NCBI GenBank assembly: GCA_009704285.1
Contig: WLEM01000024.1
Span: 1 to 7,089, forward strand
Length of the DNA: 7,089 bases
Source of the DNA: Actinomycetota bacterium
GTDB taxonomy: Bacteria > Actinomycetota > Actinomycetes > Nanopelagicales > Nanopelagicaceae
Reading direction: 5' to 3'
In this document: in pieces, positions 5,874 through 7,089 of the stretch
How the letters are laid out: every line of letters starts with the position of its first letter
Numbering within the stretch: position 1 is the stretch's first letter
Notes under the pieces: generated by a model
What the model saw: only the letters and a program-made list of their open reading frames with translations
What the model was told of the DNA's origin: nothing
The model's database searches: none
Made by a program: the position numbers and the translations under genes

Positions 5874-6808
5874 GCGAACGCGAACTTCGCAGTGTTTCTG
5901 TTCCAGAGGGTTTGAATCAAGAGCGGGTAGATGCCGCTCTTTCTAGACTGCTGGGGCTTTCTCGAAATGTAATTGTTGGTTTGATTGAATCTGGTGAAGT
6001 AACAACGGGCGGCAGGCCAGTTGGAAAATCTGATCGAGTTAGCTCTAATGATCAATTAGAGATTTTGCTTCCAGCAGCTAAAGCTGCCGCAAAATTGGTT
6101 GCAACCCCTATAGATGGGTTGAAGGTTGTTTATGATGATGAGTATTTAATTGTTATCGATAAGCCGGTCGGAATTGCTGCGCATCCAAGCCCTGGCTGGC
6201 AAGGTGCAACAGTGGTTGGTGCGATTTTTGCTGCTGGTTATCAACTGGCAACCTCTGGCTCAGCCGAACGCCAAGGTGTTGTCCACCGATTAGATGTTGG
6301 AACTTCAGGATTGATGGTAGTTGCAAAAAATGAAATTGCATATGCAAATCTTAAGGATCAGTTCAGAAATAGAACTGTCACAAAGGTCTACCATGCTTTA
6401 GCTCAGGGTCATATAGATCCAACAGTTGGCACAATTGATGCACCAATAGATCGTCACCCAAGGGAAGATTATCGATTTGCAGTTGTAGCAGATGGAAAAC
6501 CAAGTATTACTCACTACAAAACATTAGAGGTTTTTCCAGCGGTCACCTTGCTAGAGATTGAACTTGAAACTGGCCGCACACATCAAATTAGAGTTCATTT
6601 TGCTGCGCTGCATCATCCGCTAGTTGGAGATCTCACATACGGCTCAGATCCAGCCTTAGCAAAACGTTTGAACATCTCAAGGCCTTGGCTGCACGCCAAA
6701 CAACTTGGTTTTGATCACCCGGCAAATGGCCAGCGTCTTTCCTTCACCGCTGAGTACCCAGCCGATCTGACACGCTCATTAGAGGTACTTTCAGATATTT
6801 CCCGCTAG
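5870..6808 (+). CDS. rluD: RluA/RluD-family 23S rRNA pseudouridine synthase
   Basis: This enzyme converts specific uridines to pseudouridine, most likely in 23S rRNA helix 69 as RluD does. The exact target cannot be read from the sequence. The 312-residue protein has an N-terminal S4 RNA-binding domain (about 16-75, with RVDAALSRLLGLSRN and GEVTTGGRPV). The RluA catalytic domain follows: DDEYLIVIDKPVGIAAHP (89-106), the HRLDVGTSG motif (139-147) with catalytic D142, TKVYHALAQG, and GRTHQIRVH (235-243). The length and domain order are normal. It starts with a GTG overlapping the lspA stop, behind a good Shine-Dalgarno. Its stop codon lies in a perfect inverted repeat. Actinobacteria commonly keep this gene directly after lspA. 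Confidence 0.93.
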   Translation: MSERELRSVSVPEGLNQERVDAALSRLLGLSRNVIVGLIESGEVTTGGRPVGKSDRVSSNDQLEILLPAAKAAAKLVATPIDGLKVVYDDEYLIVIDKPVGIAAHPSPGWQGATVVGAIFAAGYQLATSGSAERQGVVHRLDVGTSGLMVVAKNEIAYANLKDQFRNRTVTKVYHALAQGHIDPTVGTIDAPIDRHPREDYRFAVVADGKPSITHYKTLEVFPAVTLLEIELETGRTHQIRVHFAALHHPLVGDLTYGSDPALAKRLNISRPWLHAKQLGFDHPANGQRLSFTAEYPADLTRSLEVLSDISR

Positions 6809-6815
6809 AAATATC
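6794..6815 (+). repeat. Perfect 8-bp inverted repeat spanning the rluD stop codon
   Basis: GATATTTC (6794-6801) and GAAATATC (6808-6815) are exact inverted copies separated by 6 nt, with the TAG stop at 6806-6808 in the loop and 3' arm. It lacks a downstream T-run, so it is not a standard intrinsic terminator. It could be an mRNA 3' stabiliser, a weak attenuator before dnaE, or an operator near the dnaE start. Confidence 0.5.
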
Positions 6816-6824
6816 GCTCAGTAG

Positions 6825-6830
6825 TAATCT
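6825..6830 (+). promoter_or_regulatory. Possible -10 element for a leaderless dnaE transcript
   Basis: TAATCT fits TANNNT and ends 8 nt before the dnaE ATG, which is preceded by a C-rich stretch with no Shine-Dalgarno. No -35 was recognised. The evidence is positional only. Confidence 0.3.
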
Positions 6831-6838
6831 CGCCACCC

Positions 6839-7089
6839 ATGCCTAATTCAGCCGAAGCCTCAAAAACCACCGAGAGTTTTGTGCATCTTCATGTGCACAC
6901 CGAATACTCAATGCTAGATGGTGCTGCAAAAATTTCTGAGTTAGTCGCTGAGGTTGCAAGGCAAGAGATGCCAGCCATTGCGATTACAGATCACGGAAAT
7001 GTCTTTGGTGCTTTTGAATTTCATAAATTAGCTAAGGCGGCTGGGGTAAAACCAATTATCGGAATTGAAGCCTACGTCGCACCTGAGTC
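6839..7089 (+). CDS. dnaE: DNA polymerase III alpha subunit (DnaE), N-terminal fragment
   Basis: This is the catalytic subunit of the replicative DNA polymerase, cut off by the window end after 83 codons plus two bases. Only the start of the PHP domain is visible. The metal-binding motif [13 protein letters not shown] (residues 16-28) has H16 and H18. AIAITDHGN (46-54) has D51 and H52, followed by GAFEF and [11 protein letters not shown] (73-83). These match actinobacterial DnaE1 closely; in this group the PHP domain supplies the proofreading 3'-5' exonuclease. The ATG at 6839 gives a short unconserved 13-residue lead-in before the PHP motif. It lies 30 nt after rluD on the same strand. DnaE2/ImuC-type error-prone polymerases share the PHP start, but the replicative form is favoured by the lspA-rluD-dnaE context. 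Confidence 0.94.
   Translation, partial: MPNSAEASKTTESFVHLHVHTEYSMLDGAAKISELVAEVARQEMPAIAITDHGNVFGAFEFHKLAKAAGVKPIIGIEAYVAPE

Noticed and set aside
5621..6055. Minus-strand 144-codon open frame across the lspA/rluD junction
   Set aside because: It is antisense to two well-supported genes, contains no recognisable domain and has no start context of its own.
1..7089. tRNA genes, CRISPR arrays, insertion sequences or prophage genes
   Set aside because: No cloverleaf sequence, regularly spaced repeats, transposase or phage motifs were found, and coding regions leave almost no unassigned space.

Overview
The window looks like a piece of an AT-leaning actinobacterial chromosome. By eye its base composition resembles the small freshwater acI/Nanopelagicales type more than Streptomyces or Mycobacterium, but this placement is an inference. 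The evidence is gene content and order: yggS - sepF - yggT - ileS - a DksA/TraR-like Zn-finger gene - lspA - rluD - dnaE. From memory, this matches the block downstream of ftsZ in Streptomyces, and the protein sequences are strongly actinobacterial. No mobile element, CRISPR array, tRNA or rRNA was seen. Nearly every base is coding.

Region by region: bases 1-591 hold the 3' part of yggS/ylmE (PLP homeostasis). Bases 601-1053 encode SepF, which anchors the FtsZ ring. Bases 1069-1353 encode the small membrane protein YggT/YlmG. These three genes are tightly spaced on the + strand and form the tail of a division-associated cluster. The next gene, ileS (1350-4490, possibly to 4547), is on the minus strand and converges on yggT so closely that the two stop codons overlap. 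DivIVA/Wag31, normally expected right after yggT in actinobacteria, is not here. A short divergent region (about 4491-4608) separates ileS from a + strand run: the DksA/TraR-family protein with a long lysine-rich tail (4609-5391), lspA (5388-5873), rluD (5870-6808) and the first 83 codons of dnaE (6839 to the window end).

Translation starts fall into two styles. lspA and rluD each overlap the preceding gene by 4 nt and sit 7 nt after a GAGG Shine-Dalgarno core. For lspA this implies a CTG start. sepF, yggT and dnaE have no Shine-Dalgarno, but each has a TANNNT -10-like hexamer 6-8 nt before the start codon, consistent with leaderless mRNAs.

The genes are core housekeeping functions, and I see no undescribed defence, mobile or biosynthetic system. 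The points most worth a second look are: the swapped GXHH form of the IleS HIGH signature, which is associated with strong mupirocin resistance; the missing divIVA with ileS inverted; the CTG start of lspA; the acid-free lysine-rich tail on the DksA-like protein; and GC-rich inverted repeats at the ileS/DksA-like divergent starts.
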